Positions 37,001 through 50,669 of a DNA stretch of 64,000 nt are shown here, in pieces (position 1 is the stretch's first letter; every line of letters begins with the position of its first letter). The stretch covers positions 4,026,987 through 4,090,986 of the forward strand of contig CM046453.1 of assembly GCA_025506515.1 (NCBI GenBank), in the 5' to 3' direction. The notes under the pieces are model-generated. The model was not told the origin of the DNA. It searched no databases and saw nothing but the letters and a program-made list of their open reading frames with translations. Source of the stretch: Flaveria trinervia. Taxonomy: Eukaryota; Streptophyta; Magnoliopsida; Asterales; Asteraceae. Position numbers and translations under genes: made by a program.

Positions 37001-40000
37001 ACCTACTTCAAAGCTAGCTCCGTATGTTGGAGACGATAGTAGAAAACAGCCAGGTCACCATAACTCTTCATTGTATCTGGATGATCAAGTCCTAGTTCCC
37101 TCTCATTGATATCCAAAGCTTTTTGCTGATAAATAGTAGCCTGATAGAGAAAATCTGGTTACATAGAGGAGTACATGTAGCAAATTGACCCTTAACTTTC
37201 TAACTCGTCAATTGGACTTATGTTGTATCACTAAAGGATCATAGTATCATACGAGTAAACCAGAACAAAAGACAGAAGAGGGATTTAAAAAGGAAATGGG
37301 TCTAAAGTCTCCAAAGGTTTATTTTAATGCATAAAAGTTCTCAATCATGTTATACAAAACAGAAGATTATTATTGAGATAATACACTATTTGTACGCATA
37401 TTTGACACCAATTTTTGGATAAGGGGTTTGTATTTGTTGGACAAAAAGGGGAGTCAGTACAACTCATTTCTATCCATACCAAAAAGCTACCCAATTTAAC
37501 AAATTTCAACAAAAAGGTTAAATTGCCTAATTTTAGTTGTTGTAACAAAGCAATACTGCAAAAAGAGTTTTATATGTGCATGTACCTGATTAAAATCCCC
37601 AGTGTGATAGAGCACCACCGCCAAAAGACTGTATGCTCCAGCTGTCATCCGATGATATGGGCCGCAGACAGATACAAGTTTTGCGAGTGCCTGCAGAAAT
37701 CAGGTTAGAAATTTTGTTCAAATAACAAAGATATCTTCAATGACCAACATTAAATAAATATATTGCCTTAGTTCCATAGTTGACAGCATCCTCTAGTTTG
37801 CCTTTATCCAATGATGTTTTAGATGACTCTAAAAGTGTACGTCCATCCGCAGAGGAGCATGCAACATGCTGTATGAAAATAATTCAAAAATTTTACAAAT
37901 ACATTGGAGATTCTTGGTTTATGTCATAATACACAATTAGCAACAGGAATCGACATATTATATGTTTGACCTTATATATAGGAACCATGCTAATAATATC
38001 TGTCTTTCTGAAAGGAGATGCTGAATCCATATCATAGTCCCTTGGAACAAGCTCAAGACCAACCTGGAGGTATAAGCTTTATCAAAACTAAAATTTTAAT
38101 ATGAAAAAACTCATGATTTGTCCACTCAAAACTGTGCGTACCTTGTGGCAAAGCCCTCGGAGAATGGAAAACTTGCGAAGATCAGTACGACATTCGTTCT
38201 TCCACTGGTATGCAAATCTTTTGGACAAAAAGCATTCAACCCACTTCCATTTTAAGTCATCGTCATTAGCAACGGGTGTTCCTAGCAATAGATTTAAGCA
38301 AGATGCTATAGCTCCAGCTAAATCTGAAATATAATCAACAGCAGCTACAACTGCTTGCAAGATATGCTTATAAGATCGAACAACCATCTCATGAATGCAT
38401 AGTGATTGAACATGAGGGAGCTTGTCTGCAAGTTCAACCTGATAAATAGACGAGACAAAAAAAATGTTTAAACTTATTGTAGACGTAAGACCTGAAAAAA
38501 TAGCTTAAAAGGAAACAAGTCAAAAGAGTCTTTTTAAATGCATAAAACTACGTAAAAGACTTTATTTGAACAAATTAGATTATTATCGAAATGATATAAA
38601 ACTTCTGTAACATATTTTGATATGAACCAACACAGCCCGTTTCAATAGTTGTGCGCTTTAGCCCACACCCATTTTGACCTTTTAACCAATCTGCTCATTT
38701 TGCCACCTCTTCTAAAACTAATAAATGGGGAAATCCTTGGAAGGAAGAATTACCACTCTCCCTAAGGAGCACATCTGTAAACCTCTTGTGTGCATAAAAT
38801 CAGTCAGTGTTCTTCCATCAACAGGTGAAAGTTCAAGAGATCCAAAATCAGCCACCTAACAAAAGATGAAATTGAAACCATCAATCACATCCTTGAGGCA
38901 AGAAGAATTCATAGACATGATAAAGTAGGTGATTTCAAACAAACTAACCAACTTTGGGAGGGCGGTATCGTCATAGTACTTATGTGCCATTTCAATCAAT
39001 TCATCAGGTGACTGTCAACACACATGAAATTAGAGGTGATAATGATCCATTTCTTTATAAAAAAACTATAACAAGTTATGGTAGAAAGCAAACCTTAAGG
39101 TGGAGACCAGTATCTGATTCTTTAAGTTGCAAATAAGCTGCGTCAGAAACCAAATTTCTCCACATCATTTCCTTTTCTTCATCCAATTCTTTGTTGCGAC
39201 TATCATCTGATTTATTGTTTGTGGCAACTGCTCGTTCAACTTTACTGCTTTTATCATCAGATTTTTTCTTAATTTCCTTCAGTAATCCCTTGCCGAGACC
39301 CTTCACTGCCGGTTCTGACTTAGCTTCTGTTGAAGTCTTAGAGTCTGATTTCCCAGAAGCTTGGTTTTGTAAATGTTGCACCCAACATGCTCCAAGCTCC
39401 CATCTGATAGATTTTGTGTTTTTAGAGTCTTCTTCCTTCAATTTATGCAAACTTTCGTCCAACACTTTCTTGACCAAGACCTTAGCAGACTGCAAATCTT
39501 CAGAACCAGATGGTGATGATGCGGATGACTTGTGCAATAGCATTCTCAAACTGACAAACAGTAAGAAAAAGTAATTACTTATTGGCTAAAAACAAAAATC
39601 ATCATGGAGAAAGTGTATCAATATAACACTTGTAGCATATGGCCATAGATATGTATACAGAGAGCTGCCTGGATTAAGAAGTGAATGAACATTTACAGTT
39701 GGTTTTGTGTGCTGAAGGAACAGTTTGTAGGTAGCAAAGTCCATTTAAGCCCTTTTTTCTTAAAAACAAAGTTTATAATTTGTGACAAGTTGGACTTTTG
39801 ACTGACCTATTGACATTCAAAGCACCAGCACCTCCTTCAGGTTGGTCCTCAATGTCAATATCCTGAGGGATGGGTTTTCCATCCCAGTTTACCTCGGCTT
39901 CAACTTTAACAACCGCTGTATAACCACAATGTCTAACAACCACTATGCCTAGAGTAGAAGTATCCTGCATGATAGCACAAGTTTTTTTCAGAAATGAAAA

Positions 40001-43000
40001 TAAAATGGCATAAAAACGACAAAAAAAATAACTTAAATTACTGACATGAACTGTTGCACTCTCATCTGCTGTTACACCTTTAAGCAAGTTTCTTTTAGCA
40101 AGTTCCTCATGTGACAATCCAAGAACACGACTCCCATCATTTTTACCATCAATCTTTGTGCTTGCATCCGCCACATCTCTAGTAACCCTGATAACCAAAT
40201 CTCCAACTTTCTCCTCATGTAAAATTGACTCGGCTGAATTATTTGAGGAACTATTGCTACTTTCAGCAAGATTCTAATCGCAGCCACTGCTTTTAACACT
40301 GAAACATCAACAAACAGGCAGTGAAGTAGAAAAGCTTTCCTATCTCTAATTTGTCTTTCTTCTTGAGTTTTACAAGGCATTGCTGCTAAAATTGAAAACT
40401 CTTTTGCCCATTCTCTATGATCATGTTTACCATCTCTTCCTTGTCCACCACCATTTCCTCCCCAGTTTTCATCTTCTACAGGAAGTGGTGGAAAAAGAGA
40501 TGGGTTGTCAGCAACAATTGGTGGTATAGCCCAAGTGTTTGCTCGAAAACCGTAAGGAAGATTTCCAAACTGAGACAAGAAACATACAGTTCCATAAGAG
40601 TTCACTCAAAATTTTGGTGCTAAAGTGATCAGTTACATAACTTACCTTGTTGTGCTCAATGAAGGCTTTCATGAGAGCTTTGTATGCCTGCAGTTGAAGT
40701 CATTTGTAAAACTGATCACATAACAATTGGACAATTAGGCTGCATACATATGTAGTCTGTTTTTACTTACACCATCAAATATCCTATTTATCTGCTGCAA
40801 CAGACCAACTAAAGAATGACTACATAGAGTTCGTTTTCCGGCAGGATAGAACCCTTTCCTAGAGGCAACAATTGTCATCGGCTTCCCGCCACAAACACGT
40901 ACCTGCAAATTAAATAATTAAACATCAATGAAACACGTTTTAGTGACTCATGTAGTCATGCAACACCACCAGTTTGAACGAGTTTATATGACAACAGTAG
41001 TTCATACATCTTGATAGCAAGTAAACGAAATACAGCGAGATTCTCACATCAATTTGGAAGAAATCATCATCTGTTTTATCTTCAAGGAAAGGACGAGCAG
41101 ATCTCCTAATGTCTGCAAAACAAGCACGCAAACTACAATCATTTAATGTTTTACAATCCACTGGAATCATCTGATAGTTAACATGTTAATTAACTTTATC
41201 TAATGAAACTTCAACAGAGCAGCAACTTCAATTATAATCAATGTTTTCAAAACCGTAGTGGAGAACCAACCAGTCGTCTTAACGATCCACTGGTTGGGTC
41301 AGTGGGACCATCAAACCTAACGTCATACATAAAAAAAAATATTAATATTATCTATATATATCGAGATTAAAAAATAAAATATAAAAACACTATACGTTTT
41401 AAGATGAGTTTACATTTTTAACAATGTATTAACACTTATAAATATTACATTGCATAAGTTATCCTTTTAGATTCCATGTTTGATCCCCGGACTTTAAAAA
41501 TTACAAAGTTATTTCAAACTTTGGTATAGTCATTTCAAGTTTGGTACTTAAACTCTAAAAAATTGAAAATATTACTCCAAACTTTTACGTGGCCGTTACA
41601 CTTTTGGTCCCAAAATAAAATTTAAAAGTTAGTATAAAATTTATAAAATACATAAAAACTGATTGAATTAATGTCGGTAATCAAATTTGTTACAAGTACA
41701 CAAAAATTTGGATTAATATTGCTATTTTTAAAGTTTGAAGATCTGGTGCATGTTTAGCAAAAAAAATAAATTACTTTTTAATTTTTTAAAAAGATAAAAA
41801 GATCAAAATACTCGTTCAAAAATGCATCAAAAGTTAAAAGTTGGTGACTTTTAGAAATTTATTTTGGTCTTTTTTATCTTTTCAAAAAGTAAAAAAAAAA
41901 CTATATTTTTTCCCCAAACATGGCCCTGATTAAATTATAGAGACCATGCAATGTTCTAAAAAAATAATAGTAGTTTTGAAATCTAATTCGGCCGATTTTT
42001 AGTCCAACCGGCTGGTCCTGTTGTGAAAACGGTGATTATAATTCACAAACACAAATTCAAACGACATACATTGGATCGGAGGAGTAAGGTGCGAGAACGA
42101 GAAGAAGTCGTAAAACTGGCCGAGCCTCGGCGGCGGATAGATCTCCGCCATCGGATCAACCTTCTCCGACTGATCGGAACCGATCGAAGCTTCCGTCTTC
42201 GGCGATTTTGTGCCACTGTTCGCCTTCTTATCCTGAGCAGACTCTTCATCGGAACCTGATCTGTTAGCCGTCGGTCGACTTGCGGTGGCACCGGTGTTCT
42301 TCGGGGTGGTGGAACCACCGAATGCGGTGGTGCAGGCGACGATATCCAGCAGTCGTCGGACGTGTGCGACGGCGAGATCGTCGGTGTAATCCTCTGCATT
42401 GAGATTTGAGAGTTAGATGATGTGTTACATTTAGCCCCTTATGTTTTGAATGTTGTGAGTTTAGGCCCAAAAGAATGTAAGTTGGAAATTTTTTACCTTC
42501 GATGATTGTTAAGTGACATGGTTTTAGAGAGGCGATTTCGACTGTATCTTTTAGCCTGGGTCCACGTACCTTGTCAAATAACTTTGTGTTAAAATTTAGA
42601 AATGAGGAAATAGATACAACAATTATTGCTTGAAATTTAACTATGTTAAGAAATCGGATTAATTAGAGGGGTCGAGTTAGAAACTAGCCGATGTTATAAA
42701 GTTAAAGACTCCTAAAGAAATAAATTGGGTTGCTTTGGACAAACAATACAACTATGGGTGTAAACGAGATGAGGAGAGCCCGAGCTTGATTAGACTCAAC
42801 TTAGAAAGCTCGAGCTCAAGCTCGGCTCGTATATAATTTTATTTCTAAACCTCGAGTTTGGCTCATCAAAAAGTTTTCAAACTTGAGCTAGGCTCATGCT
42901 TGGGTCGTTGATTGTAATATTATTAAACTTCTATTGTTTTTATAAAAAAGTATATTTTTATTTAGAGTGAATTATTTGTTATTTTTTATATATTTTCTAT

Positions 43001-43186
43001 TACATTTGGCTTCCCAAGGTTTTGAAAAAATTGTCATTTTCATTTAGAAACACAAATTCCGTAAAATAATTTTTATTAATAACATGTAAACATAACTTAG
43101 AATTTTATTATATATAAAATTTTACATAAGTATCCTTTTAACGATAAATATATTTAACATTTTCAAATAATGGATAGATATATATA

Positions 43187-43218
<32 letters not shown>

Positions 43219-46200
43219 TAGCTTTAGTAAACCCGTGTATTAAACAGATTAAATAATAAAATATTAATATAACAAAATTTATTAATTATAAAATAATATT
43301 TTAGTATATAATAAAACAGTAATATCAACTTTTAAAATTTTATTTTTAGAGTTTTTAAAAAAATAAACATTTTGTTCTAAAACACCGTATAAAAATTTTA
43401 TTTTTAAAAAATTTTCCTATTACAACTCTTAAATAAGATTATTTCTTGTTTTTAAAAAATGACTTTTTGAAAAACAATTTTAAAATTTTTGTATTTTTAG
43501 AAAAGTTTCATGCTTTAGAAAAATTATTATTTTATAAAACATTATTTATTTAGAAATAACATTAATAAATAGATTTCTTTTTTAATTTATTAAATCTAAA
43601 AAATCTATTAAAAATATTATTAGTAATTAAAATAATTATTAAATAGGAGAGAGATGCAAAAAAAAATTGTAAGAATAATTGTAGTGGTGTCATATGTCAT
43701 CCCAATATACATTTTTATTATAGTAGGTAGATATATTAAATTGAGGTTTTAAATATAATTTTATTGACACGTTTATAAAATAAGCGTTGCAAAATGGGAA
43801 AATACAATTATGCGAAAATGAGCGTTTGAGTAACACAAAATTGAATATTAAAAAATAAAATTTTATTATATTTAACCTTACTTAGTTTTAAGAAAATTAT
43901 ATCTAAACATAGATAAATGTGATAAATTAAATAAAACGTAATATATCAATATGAAAAGAACCAAATAGCATTACTTATAAATTAAAGAAAAAAATATGTA
44001 TATTTGGTGCAGTTTTTAAAAAAACCTATAATTAAATGTAGGTAAAAATAAACATGTTATAATTACATTTTCAACATTTATAAAACATTAATTAAAAAAC
44101 TATAAGAGGAAATAATATTAAAATTAAATAAAAGCAAAATGGTTTTATCCTTTCAAAAAAAGGATAGTGCTCACCTTGTGTTTCAATTACAAATGTTTAT
44201 ATTTAAGTGGTGCATGTTAAATAAAAAAAAACATTAAAAGTATTGTTCATAACCTATTGTAAAATATGTATATATGGAATATCCTTAAAACATCCCATCT
44301 AATATGTAAGAAGTAATGCATTACTACTTTCAATTACTTTGAATATTAAAAAAAATGTCAGTTTAATAAATTCGAGGTTATGAGTTTTCATAATAAAATT
44401 AGATTGAATTCAAAACCAAGATGTCACAAAACAAAATCGATATGAAAGTAGCCATTTTGCTTAACTTCTGATCTATAAGTTTTAGGCGTGTTCTCTGTCT
44501 TTTAAATAAAAACTTAATTATTTAAAAATAGCTTTAATTAAGCATATGTGTCTAGAAATACTTATGAAATATTGCCTGGTTATAGAGCTATTGTAATGAG
44601 TTAATTTTAATTTTCCTTCTTAAGTTTTGACAAAAATAATTATTTTTTTAAAAATACTAAAAAAATCAATTTACCTCCAAAAGTTTCATATGTTGTTTCA
44701 ATTTCACTTCAAAAGTTTTATTATTTTGGATAAAGTTGAAACAACTAATGAAACTTTGGACTGAAATTGAAACAAATTATAAAACTTTTGGAGGTAAATT
44801 AATATTTTTAATCTTTTAAAGAAAAATGATTATTTTTAACAAATCTCAAGTTTAGGGTTTAATTATGAGGTAAGACTTAACTCTATTATATATAATTCTT
44901 TAGGTTTAATTATGAAATGCTTTGTTTATTATGAGTTGTACTTTAGGGTTAATTGGTTGTATGTATTTTTGTTTCTTTTAGATTTTTTATTTTTAAACCT
45001 TAATACTTTTACTTTTTTTACAACTAAACCCTTACAATTCTTCAATTTCAACTTTGGTTGCATATATTTTTCATCTTTAAAAATATTTTCGCTTTACATT
45101 TCCGTTTAATTTTTACGATTTAACACACCTCAACGTGCGCGTGTGGTTCAAAGTTTTTACGCTTATATATTCCCGTTCAAGGGCTCCGTCACAACATGCG
45201 TTTCTAGATCAACTTGGTTTAAATATTCTGCAATTGCGTGTGGGGTTCAATGTTTTTACCTCTACTTTTTATTCGGTTTTATTTTTCCCGTTTTATTTAC
45301 TTTTTAATACAAGTTTTTTCAGTGTTGGTGGTTGCTAATGGTGTGAAATTTATGCTACTTGATATAATTACGCGGCCCTCACTGCAATGCGGGAGGCTTA
45401 TTTCTACTTTTTATATATTTATAATAATTAAAATACTCAAACATTAATTTATACATATAAGAGTAGATTACGTAAACTCTATTTTCACTATTTGTTTGTA
45501 TCTTTGTTCCGAAGTTGTTAAACTTAATGAACCACCTTTTAATCTTTTTAAAATAGTAGTTATATCCTTTCAATCCATTATAATACATATCACATGTTGA
45601 ATAGATATCACTTAATAATTATCTAAGTTTATTCTTTTGGTAACAAACGTGCACACGTCTATATGGCCGTCTATTCAATAACTTTTTCTAACCATGTGGT
45701 TTTCTTCAATTTATAACCACTTACTTATGAAACACCTTTATATCGCTCAACCAAAACATGTTGGTGGATCTTATTAGGGGATATCTAAGTTTAACATGAT
45801 ATACATTTATGACAAAGGGTACGACAAACCAATGGAATGTAATTAGGACCAAATTGAGATAGTTATAGTTTCCTACATTTGGCAGCATTAAAATCACCTA
45901 AATGTCTAAGGTCAAACAAATGTACATGTAAGGACTAACCAATTCTTTTAAGTTTTTATAAGAAAGGCAAATCATAAGTACTTTTGATGTGTTCTTTAAT
46001 GTGACATGTGTTTTTTTGTCTTGTTAAATTAAATGAAGTCCAGATTTGACTCTACATACATATGGGACCAACGTTACAAAAAGCATATGTGTTCCAATTG
46101 GGAACACAAACAAAGTTGTTTTCAAAAAGTTGTGGCACTAGATGCGGTAAGAGGATGAGTGGTTCACCTTTCTCCCTTGTCGCTTCATTTTTGTATTGCG

Positions 46201-49081
46201 GTAAATATAATTGGATATTTCTAACATAGAAATAATCATGATTTGGGTTGTCATATCTAACTTGTTTAATTAATAAGTCATATTCAGGTTGACATGTTTA
46301 AGTAAATGAGAAGTGTTTGGATTGATATGCTTAATTCATATAGTTATATATGACACAATGTTGTCGGAAAAATTGAATCGTGACATTGGAGACTCATAAG
46401 ATTTGTGGTTACATTTTGTTGTTAATGATAACCATTGTGTTACAAAAGAAAAGCTAGAGGTAGCAATGATGAGGTGGATGTGTGACACACAAGGATCAAC
46501 AAAATAAAAACGAAGTGTTACTGGAAAAACTATGGATCGCATGTATCTCAAAAAAGATAAGGAAGGATAGATTGTAATGGTTGGACATGTAAAGTTGAGA
46601 TAGATGAGAACTACAGTAAGAACCAAAGGACCCTCACAATGGAGATCATGGTAGAGACAAACCAAACTAACATTTTATGAGCGGATTAATCGAGCTTTTT
46701 AAAAAAAAAACATTTCCAATTACATAATTAAGAATATGAATTCATGAAGACGTCTAATTAAGGTTAAGGATTTTTATGAGAGTGTATAGACATGTCTTGA
46801 CTTATCTTTAGCCTTAGCTTTGTTTTAGCATTTGTTTTGACGTAAATACTTTTTAAAAGAGTGTATAGATATGTCTTAGACTTCTCATGTGCCTTATTAT
46901 TCACTCTAATCTTAGCTTTGCCTTAGCATTGTGACTTCTATAGACTTTTATAAGAGAATATATAAGTATTGTCATTTCAACATCCTTTTATTTTCTTGTC
47001 TCTTTGTTTTGTAATATGATGTTATTATTTACTCACAACTTTCTAGCTAGTTAGCTACAAGTTTACTATTACCATAACTAGTACTTGTTTTAGTTTTTAG
47101 TCGTATTTTTAATATTATTTGGACTACCATATGTATGTAGATACTAGATATGCTACCCAATTTGCACCCTTATGTAATACCCTACTAACAACTATTGCAC
47201 CCATAGTTGGAACATTGATCTCATGAGTTCGAATCCTACTTACCCTAGTTTGCTCCTTCAGACCACCTATTTGGCTACGGTCACGCTTTACCTGTCCTTA
47301 TTGGTTAGTAGGGTATAGCCTAGGTGTTTATTGTGTAAGTGTGTCCATCGATTACCAAAAAATAGTTTTGCTAAAGTAGGATCTTTACTTTACCTAGGAT
47401 AGTAATGGAATTGACTTAGCCTTCATAGATCGGCCTTACGATTAGTCTAGGAGGGTTGTTATCGTTTAGTTATCGATAGACCATATCCTTTGTGTCTTTA
47501 AAGAGATCAGATTTTGTCTTAGATATGTTTGTTATTTGATAACAATTATGTTGAAGCCTGAAGGATATTTGTAACGTGTTTTCGTCATCTCCATATGACT
47601 ATGACCATTCTATGACGTTTTTCTTTGGTCATCCTTTTAGCCATCGCATGCAATTGTTAATAATTACTTTAACCACCAGATAACTTTGAAGCGGATGAGA
47701 TCTTAGTGTGATTAACAAAGGTTGTAAACAATCAAGATAGGTGGATGATGGGCTTCGAATTCAGACAATAGGTAGCTCGAAAGAAAACGGGGCAACAATG
47801 GTGGTTATCGTGTTTTGTTGGTCGTGGTTCAGTGATGTACCCACCATTAGAAATGACTACTATTGACAAACAATTTTCGTCAAAAATCCTTAGTGAAAAA
47901 GTTCAAGGTCAAGAATATATCGATGAATGTTCGTCGAGAAACAGAGTGGTTGATATGTTTTCCGACAAAAATGAAAAATCTATCAGAAGTTTGCGATGGA
48001 TCACTAACAATAGCTTCACCGACGACTCATCCATGGGAGCTCCTTTGGACAAGTTTCATATTTCTTTGGCCAAAGCTTTACAATGTGGACCGATTACTAG
48101 TGGCTAGTTTATAATGCTTATCGATGAACACAGTGGCGGTTCCATGGTTCATGGGATGACAAAGAAGAAATGGTGAGAGAGGGTGTGAGTTTTTAATTTT
48201 ATTTATTTAATTTTTTATTTCAGTAAAAGAGTATATTAGTTATTTCATTAGAATAAATGTCGTCAACTCCAAAAAGTATTGGTGTTCAATCAGTAAACAA
48301 TACAGAACAAACTCGTAATTTCAAATACTTGAACCATAACCGTAAAACACACCATAAGGACCATCCTTGTATTTGGCTTAAATTTTTAAGTAATTGTTAA
48401 AAAAATTATAATGATATAAACAAGCAAAAAACGTAAAATTATTGAACATATATAAAAAAGTAGTAGAATCACGATACATATATCTATCTCAGTTACCAAT
48501 TTTGGTGACTAATAAACAACCCCCGACGTTTTACTACTTAAGATCTTATATATAATTAACAATGTGGGTGCTGAAGGGGTTAATTAAAGTTGTCTCCTTT
48601 GAGCCAAATCATGCAACTTCGATCCTCATGAGGTGCCTTTTTCTTTTTCTTTTTTTTTTACTTTTCTTACCAAGTTAAATTTACTTTTTTTTTCTTATTA
48701 TTAAGCCGCAACATGTGAAAAATAATATTGTTTCTTGTCTATGCTTTGAACTATAAGACCGACTCGTTACAATTTCATATGTTTTTTACGCGTTTAACCA
48801 ATTAATATTACCGTCGCAATACTCATAACAAAGTTCACAAGTGTATTGTTTCGACTAGACTTAATTTGTAAAGCACATATTTTTCGTGTAATAAAATGGG
48901 TTATTTTAGTGACTCAAAACTTAATTATTTTTGTGTCATCCCGGGTCATTTTTCGAATGGCGTTAGCAATTTCGGCCCCTAGCTCAACCAATCGAGAATA
49001 AAAAAATTTATTACAAATCCACCATGTTATTTTGAAGGCGGTTAATTTATTTATAATTGATACCCAAATAATTACTATCAA

Positions 49082-49145
<64 letters not shown>

Positions 49146-50669
49146 ACTTTGCCGCGATTTAAAAATATAGTAATTTAATTATTCTTTCGTATATTATGAC
49201 CATAAAATTATTAATTTGCTGACGTCATTTAAATGATTCAACTTGATGTACTCCAAAATATTACTTGTAGAAATATTCCAGGCCCTGTCCCCTAACCTAT
49301 TTCTATTTCGACGCCACACCATGACTTTTTGTAATGCTTCGGCCATCGGGTCCACTTGATTTCATATTCTTGTACTTTATGTTTCGTGATAATTTTAATG
49401 TATTAAATACGATAATAATTACTATACGAATGTAATGATACTATCGTTTTCAAATTCGTATACAAAAGTACTATCTTCTGATAACACGATTTTGGACTTT
49501 GTAAGAATCCATTTATAACTTGTGTGAATCATTTCTAATTTGAAATATTTAACATGTCTAACTTGTAGATAAGGTTTTAGATAGAGTATTTCAAATTTGT
49601 TAAATGATATATATTTAGTATTTACCATATAGATGCTCTCACTTCATTGTTGTTGTATATTGTAATATTATAACCGCTTATATCGCGATGAATATTACGT
49701 GATTAATCTTAAAATTAATGATCTATGCTTTTAACATACCTCGTGTGACAAAGAGTAGTTAGTCAGGTGACACGCCTCCACGTGAACCGCTAAAAGCTTC
49801 CGAACATCTAAGATTTTGTCCGTTGATATTCCCTATCCCAAACACAACGAAACATGTCAAACCAATTACGGGACGGTCACAATTTACAATAGCTCTCGTA
49901 ACAAAAGTTTTTTTCAAAATCCATCACTCGCACTAATTTAGATAACTTCGTAATTGGTTTACCTTCAACGTCACTTGCGATTCTTCTGGAGTCTCAACCC
50001 CGATTTCTATAACTGTCGGTAAAACTATAAAAAACAAACAAATATCAGAATATTTTTACAAAAATCAAGAAAACAATCCAACACCAATGATATGTATAGA
50101 CAATTGCTTCCAATGACATAACGAAAATGCATAAAAAATATCAACACTGAAACTAAAAACCAGTAATCATGCATATTTCACGTGAATAATCTTCGCTACA
50201 CGTATATAAAATGTAGGCATAATAACTGAAATTCTGAATTCACAATATTAGTATGCCTGTTGTAATACATCATCAAAAACAACAATAAAAATAAGCTAAT
50301 AAACACATAACCTCCATAGATTAAAGTAATCAGTTAAGCACAAATTCAACTTCAATTCACAAATTCTAGATATCAATTCTTCATCAAAGCATTGATGAAG
50401 CACACTAACAACATCAGGAACTCATAATTCGAATTAACTGTTGCGCAAAACAAATCTACACATCCGCCATTGTTCCTCTGCAATTCATGAACTCGAACGA
50501 CTTCAAACGAATTTGTTTGAACTCAAATCGTTAATCAACTTGAAACAAGTTAAATTTCGAGAAACGAAGCTACAAAACCCTAAATTACACGTTACGTACC
50601 TTTTTCCTCCTTCTTCTTCTTCTCGCCCTTGGCCTTATGCGGTTTCCCTTTACTAGCCTTCGGAGCCAT
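34083..50669 (-). CDS. TSS: TSS/REC-type clustered-mitochondria (CLU) family protein, TPR-containing; one-base frameshift
   Basis: Twenty-three exons (minus): 50669-50600, 50024-49963, 49832-49740, 42569-42497, 42393-42070, 41112-41048, 40902-40771, 40687-40646, 40569-40046, 39964-39807, 39550-39094, 39011-38949, 38855-38754, 38438-38142, 38063-37971, 37868-37767, 37690-37586, 37140-37007, 36925-36742, 36648-36517, 36406-36294, 36052-35968, 35867-34083. All phases agree once one base is added near 40272, giving about 1731 residues. N-terminal [20 protein letters not shown] is followed by a ubiquitin-like CLU-N part, the block [21 protein letters not shown], a central CLU domain, TPRs at about 850-1070 ([38 protein letters not shown]), and a disordered tail with EPEP and GYP repeats ending [14 protein letters not shown]. 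Arabidopsis TSS (At4g28080) and its REC relatives affect chloroplast compartment size, and TSS was found as a STIMPY suppressor. Intron 3 is 7.17 kb. Intron 16 begins GC. Confidence 0.93.
37691..37766 (-). other. GC-AG intron 16 of the TSS/REC gene
   Basis: Exon 16 must end at AAG (NYGTK), followed by GCAATA; the acceptor is TTCTGCAG before GCACTC (ALAKLV). The protein alignment and exon phases leave no GT alternative. GC-AG introns are about one percent of plant introns and are spliced by the major spliceosome (general knowledge). Confidence 0.8.
41229..42041. mobile_element. Probable TIR transposon in TSS/REC intron 5
   Basis: AATTATAATCAATGTTTTCA at the left faces TGAAAACGGTGATTATAATT at the right, an imperfect inverted repeat of about 20 bases. 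Inside are ACCAACCAG/CCGGCTGGT-rich ends and an AT-rich core. It is non-coding and fills most of intron 5, so the intron length is largely due to it. Confidence 0.45.
42753..42935. mobile_element. MITE-like piece rich in CTCGAGCTC in intron 3
   Basis: GGGTGTAAACGAGATGAGG, then repeated CTCGAGC/GCTCGGCTCG and TTGAGCTAGGCTCATG. Such GGGTGTAAACGAG-CTCGAG units are widespread in plant genomes as small non-autonomous DNA elements. The boundaries are approximate. Confidence 0.4.
43218..43731 (-). mobile_element. Non-autonomous Helitron, copy 2, in TSS/REC intron 3
   Basis: Aligns by eye with 21319-21879 over its whole length. On the minus strand it starts A|TCTACCTACTATAATAAAA and ends GGGTTTACTAAAGCTAA|T, giving TC at the 5' end and CTAA at the 3' end. 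Its terminal hairpin has decayed. An (AT)n tract directly abuts its 3' end (43180-43217), a typical AT target. Confidence 0.65.
44618..44853. mobile_element. Hairpin MITE in TSS/REC intron 3
   Basis: A near-continuous inverted repeat of about 235 bases centred close to 44735. AATTTACCTCCAAAAGTTT on the left is mirrored by AAACTTTTGGAGGTAAATT on the right, and the complementarity continues outward into AT-rich arms. It has no coding capacity and could form a long RNA hairpin when the intron is transcribed. Confidence 0.65.
46450..46592 (+). pseudogene. RTE-type LINE C-terminal fragment, decayed
   Basis: In one frame it reads [13 protein letters not shown], then a stop, a weak region, and VMVGHVK. 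This matches the end of plant RTE non-LTR retrotransposons (consensus style: EMRMLRWMCGHTR ... RLRWFGHVKRR). Two in-frame stops and divergence show it is dead. It lies antisense to the host gene, in intron 3. Confidence 0.5.
47160..47380 (+). mobile_element. Possible SINE in TSS/REC intron 3
   Basis: CATAGTTGGAAC is followed about 20 bases later by GAGTTCGAATCCTAC, close to a pol III B box, then about 140 unique bases ending in ACCAAAAAAT. The layout fits a tRNA-derived SINE, but the A box is weak. Confidence 0.35.

Larger units (their letters stand above)
44854..49739. other. Rest of the 7.17-kb intron 3 of the TSS/REC gene
   Basis: Apart from the LINE and SINE pieces there is no coding signal. 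Open frames at 45-46 kb and 47.8-48.1 kb are short, AT-biased or lack family motifs. A tandem-like pair CGCGTGTGGTTCAAAGTTTTTACG / GCGTGTGGGGTTCAATGTTTTTACC-type words occurs at about 45140 and 45236. (AT)n lies at 49083-49142. Confidence 0.5.

Noticed and set aside
47832..48114. Two overlapping frames of 83-91 codons in intron 3
   Set aside because: No recognised motif, no splice or promoter context, and located inside an intron of a well-supported gene.
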